Positions 34,691-41,991 of a DNA stretch of 64,000 bases are shown here, in pieces. The position numbers and the translations under genes are program-made. The notes under the pieces are model-generated. The model was not told the origin of the DNA and did no database searches. It saw nothing but the letters and a program-made list of their open reading frames with translations. The DNA is from Burkholderia ambifaria AMMD (GTDB taxonomy: Bacteria; Pseudomonadota; Gammaproteobacteria; Burkholderiales; Burkholderiaceae), in NCBI RefSeq assembly GCF_000203915.1, contig NC_008390.1, positions 124,001-188,000 on the forward strand, given 5' to 3'. Each line of letters opens with the position of its first letter. The first letter of the stretch is position 1.

Positions 34691-34719
34691 ACTGTACGCG
34701 AGCGGGTGGGCGTTGTCAA
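34691..34719 (-). promoter_or_regulatory. Sigma-70 promoter of the gcv operon
   Basis: On the minus strand TTGACA (34714-34719) and TACAGT (34691-34696) are separated by exactly 17 bp. The expected transcription start, near 34684, coincides with the 5' boundary of the first glycine aptamer, which supports both calls. Confidence 0.88.
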
Positions 34720-34799
34720 TTTGAGCAAAAGAATGTCGCTTCGCGACAAGCGGCGGCGTGGGGCGCCGCCGCTTTTGCCGGCGCGGGCGGGCGCCGGCG

Positions 34800-35168
34800 T
34801 CACTCGCCGATCGCGCGCGCGGCCGTGTCGAGTTCCTGGTTCAGCACGCGCTGCTCGTCGCCGGACAGGCCGCCGTTGTGCTGGGTCGACATGTCGTTCG
34901 CTTCCTGGCGGATCACGTCGAGGCGGTGGTGCAGCTGCGCGCCGTACGGCGGCGGGTAGTAGCCGCCGTTGACGCGCGTGTCGATCCGGCGGTGCAGGTT
35001 GTCGATCCGGCCCTGGACCTCCTGCATGCGCTCGTTCGCGATGACCTGCGGATTCGGTCGCGCGGGAGGCGGCGGCGCCTGCCGGACCGGCCGCTGCGGT
35101 TGCACGACACACGCGGCGAGCGAGGAAACCAGGACGCAGCATGCCGCTGCGCGAATCAACCGTTGCAT
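34800..35168 (-). CDS. Small predicted lipoprotein, function unknown
   Basis: A 122-residue protein with a lipoprotein signal: basic MQRLIR, hydrophobic AAACCVLVSS, then lipobox LAAC with the lipidated Cys at residue 20. The mature part begins with a Pro/Arg linker (QRPVRQAPPPPARPNPQ) and continues as charged helices (ERMQEVQGRIDNLHRRIDTR) around NGGYYPPPYGAQLHHRL. No catalytic motif. Likely an envelope lipoprotein; its sorting cannot be decided. Start ATG 35168 has AGGAG six bases upstream; a GTG directly before it in frame is too close to that site. It is divergent from nothing: the gcv promoter lies downstream. Confidence 0.75.
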   Translation of the reverse strand: MQRLIRAAACCVLVSSLAACVVQPQRPVRQAPPPPARPNPQVIANERMQEVQGRIDNLHRRIDTRVNGGYYPPPYGAQLHHRLDVIRQEANDMSTQHNGGLSGDEQRVLNQELDTAARAIGE

Positions 35169-35393
35169 CACATTCTCCTGACGGTTTGGAGTCGGATCGA
35201 CTTTTTGAGAAACGCGTCAGACCGGCCGACCGCTGACTTTCGTTCCCGCACCATTTGTAACGGAATGTTCGGGGCAGGGCGCCGTGGGGCTGACGCAGGG
35301 CCGCCGCCGGCGTGCGGGGCGGCGCGCAATGGCGCGGATTGCCGCGGGATGGCGGCTTTGTGGCCGGGGCGGCATCGACCCGGCCGGCGGCCG

Positions 35394-36446
35394 TCAGACG
35401 ATGCGGCGCACGAATGGTACCCGACGGCCTTCGTGCTCGCTCTGCGCGGCAAGCTCGATGATCGTCATCACGTCGACCGCGTCCTGCGGCGTGACCGGGA
35501 ACGGTGCGCCGTCGTGGACCGACGCGGCGAGCGCGCGATAGAACTCCGCATACTGGCCGTCGAGCGTCGGCACCGGCCGCTCGACCTCGACCTCGCCTTC
35601 GAGCGTGCGCAGCACGCCGGGCGGGTTGCCGCCGCCGAACTCGACGTGATCGGGCGTGAGGCCTGCCTTCAACTGGTCTTCCTGCGTATCGAGCCCGAAC
35701 TTCTGATAGCTGCCGCACGTGCCGTGCAGCGTGAAGCGCGCGGGCTCGATCGCCGACAGCGCGCTCGCGTGCAGCGCGACGTCCTTGTCCGGATAGCCGA
35801 GCAGCAGGTGCACGAAATCGGGCGCCGTGCCGTTGTCGCGGCGCGTCTTGACCGTCGCGCTGACCGTGTCGGGCAGCCCGAACAGCGCGAGCGCCTGGTC
35901 GATCAGGTGTGGGCCGAGGTCGAGCAGCAGGCCGCCGCCGCGGGCGGGCTCCTCGCGCCAGCGCGTGCGCGGGGTCGGCCGGAAACGGTCGAAGTGCGAC
36001 GCGAAATACGTCAGCCGGCCGAGTTCGCCGGATTCGACGATGCGGCGCACGGTGAGGAAGTCGCCGTCCCAGCGGCGGTTGTGGAACGGCGCGAACAGGC
36101 GGCTGCGCGCGTTCGCGAGCCGCGCGAGCGTGAGCGCCTCGTCGGCGGTGAGCGTGACCGGCTTGTCGACGACGACGTGACGGCCGGCTTCGAGCACCTG
36201 GCGCGCGAGCGGGAAGTGGGTGTCGTTCGGCGTGGCGATCACCACGCAGTCGATATCGTCGAGGCCGAGCAGCGTATCGAGATCGGGGACGATGCGCGCG
36301 CCCGGATACGCGGCGCGTGCGCGATCGGGCTGCCCCGTCGCGATCGCGGCGACCTCCGTGCGGCCGCTCGCGGCGATCACGGGCGCGTGGAACGTCGCGC
36401 CGGCGAAACCGAAACCCATCAAACCAATCCTGAGCAATGACGACAT
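35394..36446 (-). CDS. Gfo/Idh/MocA family NAD(P)-dependent oxidoreductase
   Basis: A 350-residue dehydrogenase with an N-terminal Rossmann domain (RIGLMGFGFAGATFHAPVI) and C-terminal Gfo/Idh/MocA domain. VATPNDTHFPLARQVLEAGRH followed by VVVDKPVTLTADEA contains the cofactor-site Lys of the EKP-type motif, here DKP. The active-site segment GGGLLLDLGPHLIDQALALFG carries the conserved Asp and His. These enzymes oxidise or reduce sugars, inositols and related polyols; overall it resembles the YdgJ/YhhX group. No sugar-transport genes adjoin it, so substrate is unknown. Not linked to the sugar island 7 kb away by any sequence feature. Confidence 0.88.
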   Translation of the reverse strand: MSSLLRIGLMGFGFAGATFHAPVIAASGRTEVAAIATGQPDRARAAYPGARIVPDLDTLLGLDDIDCVVIATPNDTHFPLARQVLEAGRHVVVDKPVTLTADEALTLARLANARSRLFAPFHNRRWDGDFLTVRRIVESGELGRLTYFASHFDRFRPTPRTRWREEPARGGGLLLDLGPHLIDQALALFGLPDTVSATVKTRRDNGTAPDFVHLLLGYPDKDVALHASALSAIEPARFTLHGTCGSYQKFGLDTQEDQLKAGLTPDHVEFGGGNPPGVLRTLEGEVEVERPVPTLDGQYAEFYRALAASVHDGAPFPVTPQDAVDVMTIIELAAQSEHEGRRVPFVRRIV

Positions 36447-36669
36447 GGCAATCCCTGGCTGCGTACGAAACGAAAGGATGGCGCGCCGTGGCGGCGCGTG
36501 GATGACCGGCTATTTTGGCATGGCGCGGCGGCACGCATCGCGGCCGTCGGCAAAACGCGCGGCAGGAGGCGGCGGATGCGCGGTTGTGGCCGGCGTTTGG
36601 CGCGGCATCGGAAGGTGGCGCGCGGTTGGTCGTGCCGCCGGCGGCATGGGACCGCCGGCCGGCAGTCCG

Positions 36670-37392
36670 TCAGCGTGCCGCGTGACCCGGCGCCCGCTGC
36701 CGCGGCAGTGCGTCGGCCACTTGCGCGGCCCACGCGGCGCAGGCCACCGCGCCCGGATGAAAGCCGTCGGCGGCCATCAGGTGGCGTTCGAGCGGCAGCG
36801 CGACGCGCAGGAACGTGCAGTTCGGCTGGGTCGCGGCCCAGTCGGCGAGCGCGGCATTGAGCCGCTTCGCGCGCAGCCCGAGATACCACGCGAGCGGCTG
36901 CGGCAGCGCCGGAAAGCGCTCCATCGGCGGCACCGCCGACAGGATCACGTGCCCGACCTGGAAGCGCGCGGCGAGCAGCCGCACGAGTTCGGCCTGCTGC
37001 GCCTGCCAGCGGGCCGGCGGCACGCCGCCCGTCACGTCGTTGACGCCGAGCGAGGTCACGGCCACGTCGAACGGCTCGGCAGGCTCGGTCGCGAGCCAGT
37101 CGACGAGCTCCCGCGTGGTCAGCCCGGTGCGCGCGAGCAGCTTCCAGCGGACCCGGTGGGTGGCCGCGAGCGAGCGCGCCAGCTGCCCGGACAGCGCGTC
37201 GTGCTGCGACGCGACGCCCACGCCCGCGGCGGCCGAATCGCCGACCACCAGCACGCGTAGCGGCGGGCCGTCGCCGGCCACGCCGTCGCGCGGGCCGGCC
37301 GCCTCGGGCAGCCGCGGCGTGACACGGCGCACGTGGCGCCCCTGGAGGAACAGCAGCGGGCCGAGGGCGGCGGTGGCGAACGGGTATCCCAT
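36670..37392 (-). CDS. SGNH/GDSL-type hydrolase
   Basis: A 240-residue esterase/lipase of the SGNH superfamily. Block I is LRVLVVGDSAAAGVGV with nucleophile S53; block III is VTSLGVNDVTGG with the oxyanion-hole Asn; block V is AADGFHPG, the catalytic Asp-His pair. The N-terminus FATAALGPLLFLQGRHVRRV is hydrophobic and may be a membrane anchor or uncleaved signal, so an envelope location is possible. ATG 37392 gives a family-length protein; longer in-frame extensions are Arg-rich shadow sequence. It is divergent from rep. Substrate (acyl ester, phospholipid or acetylated polysaccharide) is not readable. Confidence 0.87.
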   Translation of the reverse strand: MGYPFATAALGPLLFLQGRHVRRVTPRLPEAAGPRDGVAGDGPPLRVLVVGDSAAAGVGVASQHDALSGQLARSLAATHRVRWKLLARTGLTTRELVDWLATEPAEPFDVAVTSLGVNDVTGGVPPARWQAQQAELVRLLAARFQVGHVILSAVPPMERFPALPQPLAWYLGLRAKRLNAALADWAATQPNCTFLRVALPLERHLMAADGFHPGAVACAAWAAQVADALPRQRAPGHAAR

Positions 37393-37673
37393 GAAATCGA
37401 TCCGGTAACGATGCTGGCGGGCGCAGCGCGCAGACGCGCCGACATGCGTCCATTGTGGCCGATCGGCCCGCGGATGGGGCCGGATTGGCCGATCGGACAG
37501 GGGACGAAAACGGCAGCCTGCCTGCGCGGCCCCCGTCCGGCGGGGCTCCCGAAAAGTGCGCCGCCGACGTGTTAACATGCGCGTCCTGCCCCGTGTGTCC
37601 GCCTGCATTCCAGGCCTGCCGCGCGCGGCATCCTCCCGGCGTCTCGCCGTCAACCGCAACATCATCCGCCATC

Positions 37674-39761
37674 ATGTCCGCAGGCCTCAACCCCGCTCAG
37701 AACGAAGCGGTGCGCTACCTCGACGGTCCCTGCCTCGTGCTCGCCGGCGCGGGCAGCGGCAAGACCCGCGTGATCACGCAGAAGATCGCGCACCTGATCG
37801 AAGCGAAAGGCTTCGAGCCGCGCCACATCGCGGCCGTCACGTTCACGAACAAGGCCGCCGCCGAAATGCGCGAGCGCGTGTCGAAGCTGCTCGAGGGCAA
37901 GACGCTCACCACGCCCGGCAAGGAAGGCCGCAAGGTGCCCGTCAATCAGCTCACCGTGTGCACGTTCCACTCGCTCGGCGTGCAGATCCTGCGCCAGGAA
38001 GCCGAGCACGTCGGGCTGAAGCCGCAGTTCTCGATCATGGATTCGGACGACTGCTTCGGGATGATCCAGGAGCAGATCGGCACCACCGACAAGGGCCTGA
38101 TCCGCAAGATCCAGAGCACCATTTCGCTGTGGAAGAACGGCCTGATCATGCCCGACGAGGCGATGACGATCGCGGCCAACGAGGACGAGCATCAGGCGGC
38201 GCTGGTCTACCGCAATTACGTCGCGACGCTGCATGCGTACCAGGCGGTCGACTTCGACGACCTGATCCGCCTGCCGGCCGAGCTGTTCGCGAAGAACGAA
38301 CAGGTGCGCGACCGCTGGCAGAACAAGCTGCGCTATCTGCTGATCGACGAATACCAGGACACCAACGCGTGCCAGTACGAGCTGCTGAAGCAGCTCGCCG
38401 GCCAGCGCGCCGCGTTCACGGCGGTGGGCGACGACGACCAGGCGATCTACGGCTGGCGCGGCGCGACGCTCGAAAACCTCGCGCAGCTCGGCAAGGATTT
38501 CCCGAAGCTGCACGTAATCAAGCTCGAGCAGAACTACCGGTCGACCGTGCGGATCCTGACCGCCGCGAACAACGTGATCGCCAACAACCCGAAGCTGTTC
38601 GAGAAGAAGCTGTGGTCCGAGCACGGGATGGGCGACTCGATCACCGTCACGCCGTGCAACGATGAGGAACACGAAGCCGAATCGGTCGTGTTCCGGTTGT
38701 CCGCGCACAAGTTCGAGCGGCGCGCGCAGTTCCGCGACTACGCGATCCTGTATCGCGGCAACTTCCAGGCGCGGATTTTCGAGCAGGTGCTGCGGCGCGA
38801 GCGGATCCCGTACGTGCTGTCGGGCGGCCAGTCGTTCTTCGACAAGGCCGAGATCAAGGATCTGTGCGCGTACCTGCGCCTGATCGCGAACGCCGACGAC
38901 GATCCCGCGTTCATCCGCGCGGTCACGACGCCGCGCCGCGGGATCGGCAACACGACGCTCGAAGCGCTCGGCTCGTTCGCAGGCCAGGCCAAGGTGTCGC
39001 TGTTCGAGGCCGTGTACATGGGCGGGATCGAGGCGCGGCTGTCCGCGCGGCAGGTCGAGCCGCTGCGCATGTTCTGCGACTTCATCCAGCGCCTGACCGA
39101 TCGCGCGGACAAGGAGCCCGCGACCGTCGTGCTCGACGACATGATGGAGGCCATCCACTACGAGGCCTACCTGTACGACGCGTTTGACGAGCGGCAGGCG
39201 CAGTCGAAGTGGCAGAACGTGCTCGAATTCCTCGAGTGGCTGAAGCGCAAGGGCACGAAGCCCGAGACGGAAGCCGTCGACGGCGAGGCGGAAGGGTTCC
39301 ACAACGCGGACGGGCTCGCCGATACCGGCAAGAACCTGCTCGGCCTGATCCAGACCGTCGCGCTGATGTCGATGCTGGAAGGCAAGGACGAGGATCCGGA
39401 CGCCGTGCGGCTGTCGACCGTTCATGCATCGAAGGGCCTCGAGTATCCGCACGTATTCCTGGTCGGCGTCGAGGAAGGCATCATGCCGCACCGCGGCGGC
39501 AGCGAGGACGACGGCCCGATCGACAGCGAGCGGATCGAGGAGGAGCGCCGGCTGATGTACGTCGCGATCACGCGCGCGCAGCGCAGTCTGCATCTGAACT
39601 GGTGCAAGAAGCGCAAGCGGGCGCGCGAGACGGTCGTGTGCGAGCCGTCGCGCTTCATCCCCGAGATGGGGCTCGACGAAGCGCCGCCGCCGACGCCGGA
39701 AGAAGCGCCGATGACGCCGAAGGACCGGCTCGCGAGCCTGAAGGCGTTGTTGCAGAAGTGA
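37674..39761 (+). CDS. rep: ATP-dependent DNA helicase Rep
   Basis: A 695-residue superfamily 1A 3'-5' helicase that helps replication forks pass protein blocks. Walker A is AGAGSGKT at 24-31, motif Ia AVTFTNKAAAEMRERV, motif II IDEYQDTN, motif III GDDDQAIYGWRGA, motif IV LEQNYRST, motif V VHASKGLEYP and motif VI YVAITRAQRSL. The length and the TTPRRGIG segment match Rep rather than UvrD or PcrA. The chosen ATG at 37674 gives MSAGLNPAQNEAVRYLDGPC, the standard Rep N-terminus; in-frame sequence upstream is noncoding. A strong terminator follows at 39802. Confidence 0.95.
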   Translation: MSAGLNPAQNEAVRYLDGPCLVLAGAGSGKTRVITQKIAHLIEAKGFEPRHIAAVTFTNKAAAEMRERVSKLLEGKTLTTPGKEGRKVPVNQLTVCTFHSLGVQILRQEAEHVGLKPQFSIMDSDDCFGMIQEQIGTTDKGLIRKIQSTISLWKNGLIMPDEAMTIAANEDEHQAALVYRNYVATLHAYQAVDFDDLIRLPAELFAKNEQVRDRWQNKLRYLLIDEYQDTNACQYELLKQLAGQRAAFTAVGDDDQAIYGWRGATLENLAQLGKDFPKLHVIKLEQNYRSTVRILTAANNVIANNPKLFEKKLWSEHGMGDSITVTPCNDEEHEAESVVFRLSAHKFERRAQFRDYAILYRGNFQARIFEQVLRRERIPYVLSGGQSFFDKAEIKDLCAYLRLIANADDDPAFIRAVTTPRRGIGNTTLEALGSFAGQAKVSLFEAVYMGGIEARLSARQVEPLRMFCDFIQRLTDRADKEPATVVLDDMMEAIHYEAYLYDAFDERQAQSKWQNVLEFLEWLKRKGTKPETEAVDGEAEGFHNADGLADTGKNLLGLIQTVALMSMLEGKDEDPDAVRLSTVHASKGLEYPHVFLVGVEEGIMPHRGGSEDDGPIDSERIEEERRLMYVAITRAQRSLHLNWCKKRKRARETVVCEPSRFIPEMGLDEAPPPTPEEAPMTPKDRLASLKALLQK

Positions 39762-39801
39762 CGTGCGCGCGGGCCTTCGTTTCGGCCTCCGCAAAACAAA
39801 A

Positions 39802-39835
39802 CCCCCGCGATGCGTGTGCGCCGCGGGGGTTTTTT
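39802..39835 (+). terminator. Bidirectional intrinsic terminator between rep and the cytochrome gene
   Basis: Stem CCCCCGCG / CGCGGGGG (8 bp) with a 12-nt loop, followed by six T on the plus strand and preceded by AAAACAAAA, which supplies U-runs for minus-strand transcripts. It can end both rep and the convergent cytochrome gene. Confidence 0.92.
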
Positions 39836-39849
39836 CTGGCCGGCAGGCG

Positions 39850-40758
39850 TTACTTCGACGCGTTGACCATGTAGTCGACGGCCGCCTTCACGTCGGCGTC
39901 GGACGCGTTCGACCCGCCCTTCGGCGGCATCGCGCCCTTGCCGTGCAGCGCGTAGTTGTAGACGGTATCCATCGACTCCTTCAGGCGCGGCGCCCAGTCA
40001 TCCTTGTTACCGAACTTCGGCGCGCCAAGCACGCCGGCCGCGTGACACGCCTGGCACACCTGCGTGTACAGCGCCTTGCCGGCCGATGCGGCGTCGGCGC
40101 TGGTCGGTGCGGCCGCGGGCTTTTCGCCAGCTTTCGGAATCGCGGCGATCGCGGCCATTGCGGCGGCGGCTTGCGCGTTGGATGCGTCGGCGCCCGATGC
40201 GCCTGCCGTGGCCGCCGCGCCCGCCGCGCCGCTGGCTGCCGGCGCCGCATTGGCGGCCGGGGCAGCCGGCTCGGGGAAGTTCGCGCCGTCGTTGTTCGCC
40301 ATGTAGACGATTGCACGGGCGATTTCATAGTCGCTGACGTCGTCGGGGTTCGTGCCGCCGCGCGGCGGCATCGCGCCCTTGCCGGACAGCGCCGTCTTCA
40401 GCAGCGTGTCGAAGCCCTGCGAGATGCGCGGCGCCCAGTCGTCCTTGTTGCCGACCTTCGGCGCGCCGGCGGCGCCCGTGCCGTGACAGGTCACGCACAC
40501 GGCCTTGTAGACTTCCTCGCCGGTCTTGTACGTGCGGGGCGCGTTGGCGTCTTTCACGTCGACCTTCGCGATCGGTGCGATGCGCGCGGCGACCTGTTCG
40601 TCGGAGAGCGCGTCCGTGCCTGCGCCCGCACGGAACGCATGGTTGGCATAGGTGGCAAACAGGACGATCACGGCGATCGGAATCGCGAACGACGCAATGA
40701 TGACGGCAATCAGCTGCCCGGGAGTTTTGACGGGAGATTCGTGGGGTGCTTCGCTCAT
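39850..40758 (-). CDS. Membrane-anchored di-haem cytochrome c (two cytochrome c5-type domains)
   Basis: A 302-residue protein with one N-terminal membrane helix (LIAVIIASFAIPIAVIVLFA, residues 16-35) that holds two periplasmic cytochrome c domains. Domain 1 has haem site CVTCH at 88-92 and ligand Met in GKGAMPPRGG; domain 2 has CQACH at 235-239 and GKGAMPPKGG. The two share AGAPKVGNKDDWAPR / LGAPKFGNKDDWAPR, so they arose by duplication. They are joined by an Ala-rich, flexible linker of about 60 residues (165-222). It probably carries electrons between respiratory complexes. Start at 40758 chosen to place the helix near the N-terminus. Confidence 0.9.
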   Translation of the reverse strand: MSEAPHESPVKTPGQLIAVIIASFAIPIAVIVLFATYANHAFRAGAGTDALSDEQVAARIAPIAKVDVKDANAPRTYKTGEEVYKAVCVTCHGTGAAGAPKVGNKDDWAPRISQGFDTLLKTALSGKGAMPPRGGTNPDDVSDYEIARAIVYMANNDGANFPEPAAPAANAAPAASGAAGAAATAGASGADASNAQAAAAMAAIAAIPKAGEKPAAAPTSADAASAGKALYTQVCQACHAAGVLGAPKFGNKDDWAPRLKESMDTVYNYALHGKGAMPPKGGSNASDADVKAAVDYMVNASK

Positions 40759-41010
40759 GCTTGCCTCGTCTCCATTAATAGGAATTGTGAGCGCGGTGCA
40801 ACGGCAAATGGCAGTCCAATGAAGCACGGACGATTATAGACGGAACGTTTACATCACGGCGAGCGGTGCGAGGGCGCGTGTTTACCCGCACGAAACGGGG
40901 CCGGGTGGGGATTCGGGCGGGCAAGGTGGACGCGTCATGGGAAACCGGGTATCCTTGCCGTCTTGCCAATGGTGGGCGGCCGGTTTATCAGGGTCGGTTC
41001 ACTGTCACAC

Positions 41011-41086
41011 GCGCCCGTAGCTCAATGGATAGAGTACTGCCCTCCGAAGGCAGGGGTTGCTGGTTCGATCCCAGCCGGGCGCGCCA
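41011..41086 (+). tRNA. tRNA-Arg (anticodon CCG)
   Basis: A 76-nt cloverleaf: acceptor stem GCGCCCG / CGGGCGC, D-arm TAGCTCAATGGATAGAGTA, anticodon stem CTGCC / GGCAG around loop CTCCGAA (anticodon CCG), T-arm GGTTCGATCC and encoded CCA at 41084-41086 after discriminator G. It decodes CGG, a frequent codon in this GC-rich genome. A toxin-antitoxin pair lies 94 bp downstream. Confidence 0.97.
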
Positions 41087-41179
41087 AGTCTAGCCTAGTA
41101 AGGCCCTTGGTGGTTTCGTTACTTCAGCGTTTTCCCCGCTGCCCCGCGGCAGGCACATTGGCCTGCGGACCTTGTGCGG

Positions 41180-41464
41180 TCAAGCTGCTTGCAAATCGCG
41201 CAGCGCTTCGGGATGAAGTGCTGCAACTCGCAGCAAGGTCTGCGCGGCGCCGGTTGGTTCTCGGCGCCCTTGTTCCCAATCCTGCAGCGTCCGTACCGAC
41301 ACCCCGAGCAGTAAAGCGAAAGCGCTCTGCGACAGGCCAACTTTCGTGCGTGCCAGCGATGCCACGGTCGGTTCCACCTTGGTCACGCGTGCGCGTTTTC
41401 CCGCCTTCATCTCGCTAACCGACTTCAGCAGGTCGGCCTGGAACTGTTCGAGTTCCTTATCCAT
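41180..41464 (-). CDS. HigA2-like HTH antitoxin
   Basis: A 94-residue antitoxin. The N-terminal part (MDKELEQFQADLLKSVSEMKAGKRA has the acidic helix and linker) would wrap the toxin. The C-terminal XRE-type HTH reads RTKVGLSQSAFALLLGVSVRT followed by LQDWEQGRREPTGAAQTLLRV, the form seen in HigA2/NadS-type antitoxins. Its gene follows the toxin gene, the reverse of the usual order but standard for higBA, and overlaps it by 8 bp (41457-41464). Start at ATG 41464; a GTG five codons upstream is possible. It should repress its own operon through the palindrome at 41781. Confidence 0.88.
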   Translation of the reverse strand: MDKELEQFQADLLKSVSEMKAGKRARVTKVEPTVASLARTKVGLSQSAFALLLGVSVRTLQDWEQGRREPTGAAQTLLRVAALHPEALRDLQAA

Positions 41465-41771
41465 TTTCGACCTCTTCACGTAACCGGTTGAGAAAGTCTA
41501 CCGGCAGATTGTCAAATTTCGCCTTTGTGTAAGCGATCAGGAGCCAGATACATCCATCGTCGAGCACGTTGTAATAGATGACTCGCGCGCCACCGCGCTT
41601 ACCCATACCGGCGCGCGACCATCGAACTTTGCGCAAGCCGCCGCTGCCAGGAACGACGTCCCCGGAAAGCGGATTGTTGGCCAGCCAGAGGATGAAGGCT
41701 TCTCGCTCACCGTCGCGCCAGATGTCAGCGGCATACCGCTGGAATACTTCTGTTTCGATGACCGTGTACAT
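41457..41771 (-). CDS. HigB2/RelE-type mRNA-interferase toxin
   Basis: A 104-residue RelE/HigB-superfamily toxin, first gene of the toxin-antitoxin pair. It contains ETEVFQRYAADIWRDGEREA, then NNPLSGDVVPGSGGLRKVRW and GKRGGARVIYYNVLDDGCIW. The GSGGLRKVR ... GKRGGARVIYY pattern is that of HigB2 toxins, ribosome-dependent mRNases. Basic residues proposed for catalysis (Arg/Lys in those two segments) are present, so it looks active. ATG 41771 follows a palindromic operator. In-frame upstream starts would overlap the operator and are rejected. Confidence 0.88.
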   Translation of the reverse strand: MYTVIETEVFQRYAADIWRDGEREAFILWLANNPLSGDVVPGSGGLRKVRWSRAGMGKRGGARVIYYNVLDDGCIWLLIAYTKAKFDNLPVDFLNRLREEVENG

Positions 41772-41780
41772 CGGAAGATT

Positions 41781-41797
41781 ATACGGCAATGCCGTAT
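41781..41797. promoter_or_regulatory. 17-bp palindromic operator of the toxin-antitoxin operon
   Basis: ATACGGCA-A-TGCCGTAT is a perfect palindrome with 8-bp arms around one central base, 10 bp upstream of the toxin start. Its AT-rich ends can overlap a -10 box. HTH antitoxins bind such sites, so it is the probable autorepression operator. Confidence 0.82.
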
Positions 41798-41991
41798 GTG
41801 TCGCAACGCGAATCCATGTGCATGGGTAGCCGACGGCGTGATGAGTAGTTTTCAGGCATGCTGGGCCATTCCAGCGCGTTCCGGTCCCCCGAAACGGTGT
41901 CGTGCCGCCACCCCGTCATGCGAGAATCCCCCCACCGACAACTCCAAGCGTCGATCGCGGCGGCCGTCCGCGCATCGCGCCGACTCTCCCG

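Noticed and set aside
41087..41179. Duplicated tRNA 3' end marking an integrated element
   Set aside because: I could not find a second copy of the tRNA-Arg 3' end in the next few kilobases, and no integrase is present.
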